Assembly (NCBI GenBank): GCA_902760955.1
Contig: CACWIG010000002.1
Span: forward strand, 21,923-85,922
Reading direction: 5' to 3'
Length of the DNA stretch: 64,000 nucleotides
Source: an uncultured Ruminococcus sp.
GTDB lineage: Bacteria > Bacillota > Clostridia > Monoglobales > Monoglobaceae
A model generated the notes under the pieces. That model was not told the DNA's origin and made no database searches. It saw only the letters and a list, made by a program, of their open reading frames with translations. Of this stretch, positions 63,958 through 64,000 are shown in pieces. Both the position numbers and the translations under genes were made by a program. Within the stretch, counting starts at the first letter, position 1. Each line of letters starts with the position of its first letter.

Positions 63958-64000
63958 AATTCAAAATAATTTTTTCATTGCAGTTGGGCTTTTCGGGACG
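63958..64000. repeat. Second copy of the AATTCAAAATAATTTT element, cut by the window end
   Basis: Bases 63958-63991 match 44363-44396 exactly over 34 positions. The copy then diverges into TTCGGGACG, the start of a REP unit, so a REP sits inside this copy of the element. Confidence 0.75.

Overview
The window looks like a chromosomal segment of an anaerobic, low-to-mid GC, Gram-positive bacterium of the class Clostridia (Bacillota). The evidence is the gene content: a FabT/FabK-type fatty-acid operon, type III glutamine synthetase, an Amt-PII fusion, LL-diaminopimelate aminotransferase (DapL), MurE with a meso-DAP signature, a PPi-type phosphofructokinase, a T-box leader, Shine-Dalgarno GGAGG sites throughout, and surface proteins with S-layer homology (SLH) domains. 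I cannot name the genus. Most genes lie on the minus strand, often in tight operons.

Layout, left to right. 1-7.8 kb: the division and cell wall (dcw) cluster, read leftward from mraZ through rsmH, ftsL, a PASTA penicillin-binding protein, murE and murF into mraY, which is cut by the window edge. A promoter with MraZ-type repeats lies upstream of mraZ. 7.85-8.1 kb: a cluster of REP-like repeats. 8.2-16 kb: one fatty-acid synthesis operon (fabT-fabH-acpP-fabK-fabD-fabG-fabF-fabZ-accD-accA) without accB/accC, driven by a promoter over a perfect palindrome. 16-18.4 kb: murA and a YycJ-type hydrolase. 18.6-22 kb: a lone amidase, then an AraC regulator divergent from a small sugar-catabolic pair. 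22.2-31.5 kb: a TSCPD protein and phosphofructokinase, then rpoB-rpoC with a consensus promoter and a long leader, away from their usual ribosomal-protein neighbours.

31.6-34.7 kb: a large SLH-anchored phosphodiester glycosidase and a decayed REP-associated transposase carrying REP units inside its frame. 34.7-44.3 kb: a nitrogen cluster read leftward: glnN (behind a promoter and terminator-like hairpin), amt-PII, asnB (behind an Asn T-box), dapF, dapL, purF. Together these take up ammonium, fix it into glutamine, and spend the nitrogen on asparagine, diaminopimelate and purines. 44.5-48.1 kb: an accessory stretch with a divergent HTH protein/membrane Ser-Thr kinase pair and a run of small genes (Mor-like activator, unknown protein, zinc ribbon, DUF2085, membrane protein, broken secreted protein). 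48.2-53 kb: rplM-rpsI, rseP, dxr, a dCMP deaminase and a 2-hydroxyacid dehydrogenase. 53-57.9 kb: an SLH-M13 metallopeptidase and a three-gene set with peptidoglycan-binding repeats.

58-60.8 kb: an accessory island between tRNA-Arg(CCU) and mreB. It holds a truncated four-helix-bundle gene, a membrane protein, and a two-gene cassette (zinc-finger/papain-like candidate effector plus a small membrane protein). The cassette is bracketed by a duplicated copy of the 3' end and terminator of mreB; this is the most interesting part of the window. 60.8-64 kb: mreB, exonuclease III, a YkvI-type transporter, then more REP/MITE repeats.
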